Below, piece after piece: positions 15,711-15,746 of a DNA stretch of 15,746 nucleotides. The stretch spans positions 1 through 15,746 of the forward strand of contig DAIPYE010000061.1 in NCBI GenBank assembly GCA_036782915.1, read 5' to 3'. This DNA is from JAEUSI01 sp036782915 (GTDB lineage Bacteria; Bacteroidota; Ignavibacteria; Tepidaquicellales; Tepidaquicellaceae). Positions within the stretch are counted from its first letter, which is position 1, and each line of letters starts with the position of its first letter. The notes under the pieces were generated by a model. It saw nothing but the letters and a program-made list of their open reading frames with translations, was not told the origin of the DNA and did no database searches. The position numbers and the translations under genes are program-made.

Positions 15711-15746
15711 ATTTTAAATTTAAGTTAAGTTATAATATAGGAAATT

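Noticed and set aside
15729..15739. TATATT/TATAAC -10-like bases upstream of acpP
   Set aside because: Any -35 lies outside the window, so a promoter cannot be judged.

Overview
The window looks like an AT-rich chromosomal segment from a member of the Bacteroidota/Chlorobiota/Ignavibacteriota group, most likely close to Ignavibacteria. The reasons are two type IX secretion system (T9SS) components (PorU-like and PorV-like), a third protein carrying a T9SS-type C-terminal sorting domain, AT-rich coding DNA, and mostly weak or absent Shine-Dalgarno sequences. I see no transposase, phage gene, CRISPR array, tRNA or rRNA.

Left part, plus strand (1-3369): the tail of an amidohydrolase is followed by a tightly packed set of genes: prmC (glutamine methylation of release factors), dtd (D-aminoacyl-tRNA deacylase), a Rossmann/DUF2520 protein and a small outer-membrane beta-barrel protein. 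Spacings are 5 bp, a 4-bp overlap, 1 bp and a 35-bp overlap, so they are probably one transcript. The barrel gene runs head-on into a minus-strand family 2 glycosyltransferase, and the two stop codons overlap.

Middle part, minus strand (4470-13110): porU (gingipain-like sortase with an intact His/Cys pair), then porV (outer-membrane shuttle barrel), then a 1033-residue secreted protein. That protein has the fold hallmarks of M6 (immune inhibitor A) metallopeptidases, FG-GAP/VCBS-like repeats and a T9SS sorting domain. Its zinc-binding HExxH motif reads SSFGS, so all three key residues are serine and it should be a pseudo-enzyme. A perfect hairpin lies between porV and this gene. A strong intrinsic terminator follows it and directly abuts the glycosyltransferase start codon.

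Right part, minus strand (13111-15694): the classic acpP-fabF-rnc cluster (acyl carrier protein, ketoacyl-ACP synthase II, RNase III). Between rnc and porU is a 287-bp gap. It holds a near-consensus promoter (TTGACA, 17 bp, TATATT) followed about 90 nt later by a long intrinsic-terminator hairpin. Together they outline a possible small RNA of about 140 nt that is not explained by any gene.

The observations most worth a second look are the dead-site M6-like protein encoded next to the T9SS sortase and shuttle, and the candidate small RNA between rnc and porU. All functional statements rest on motif reading alone; no database search was run.
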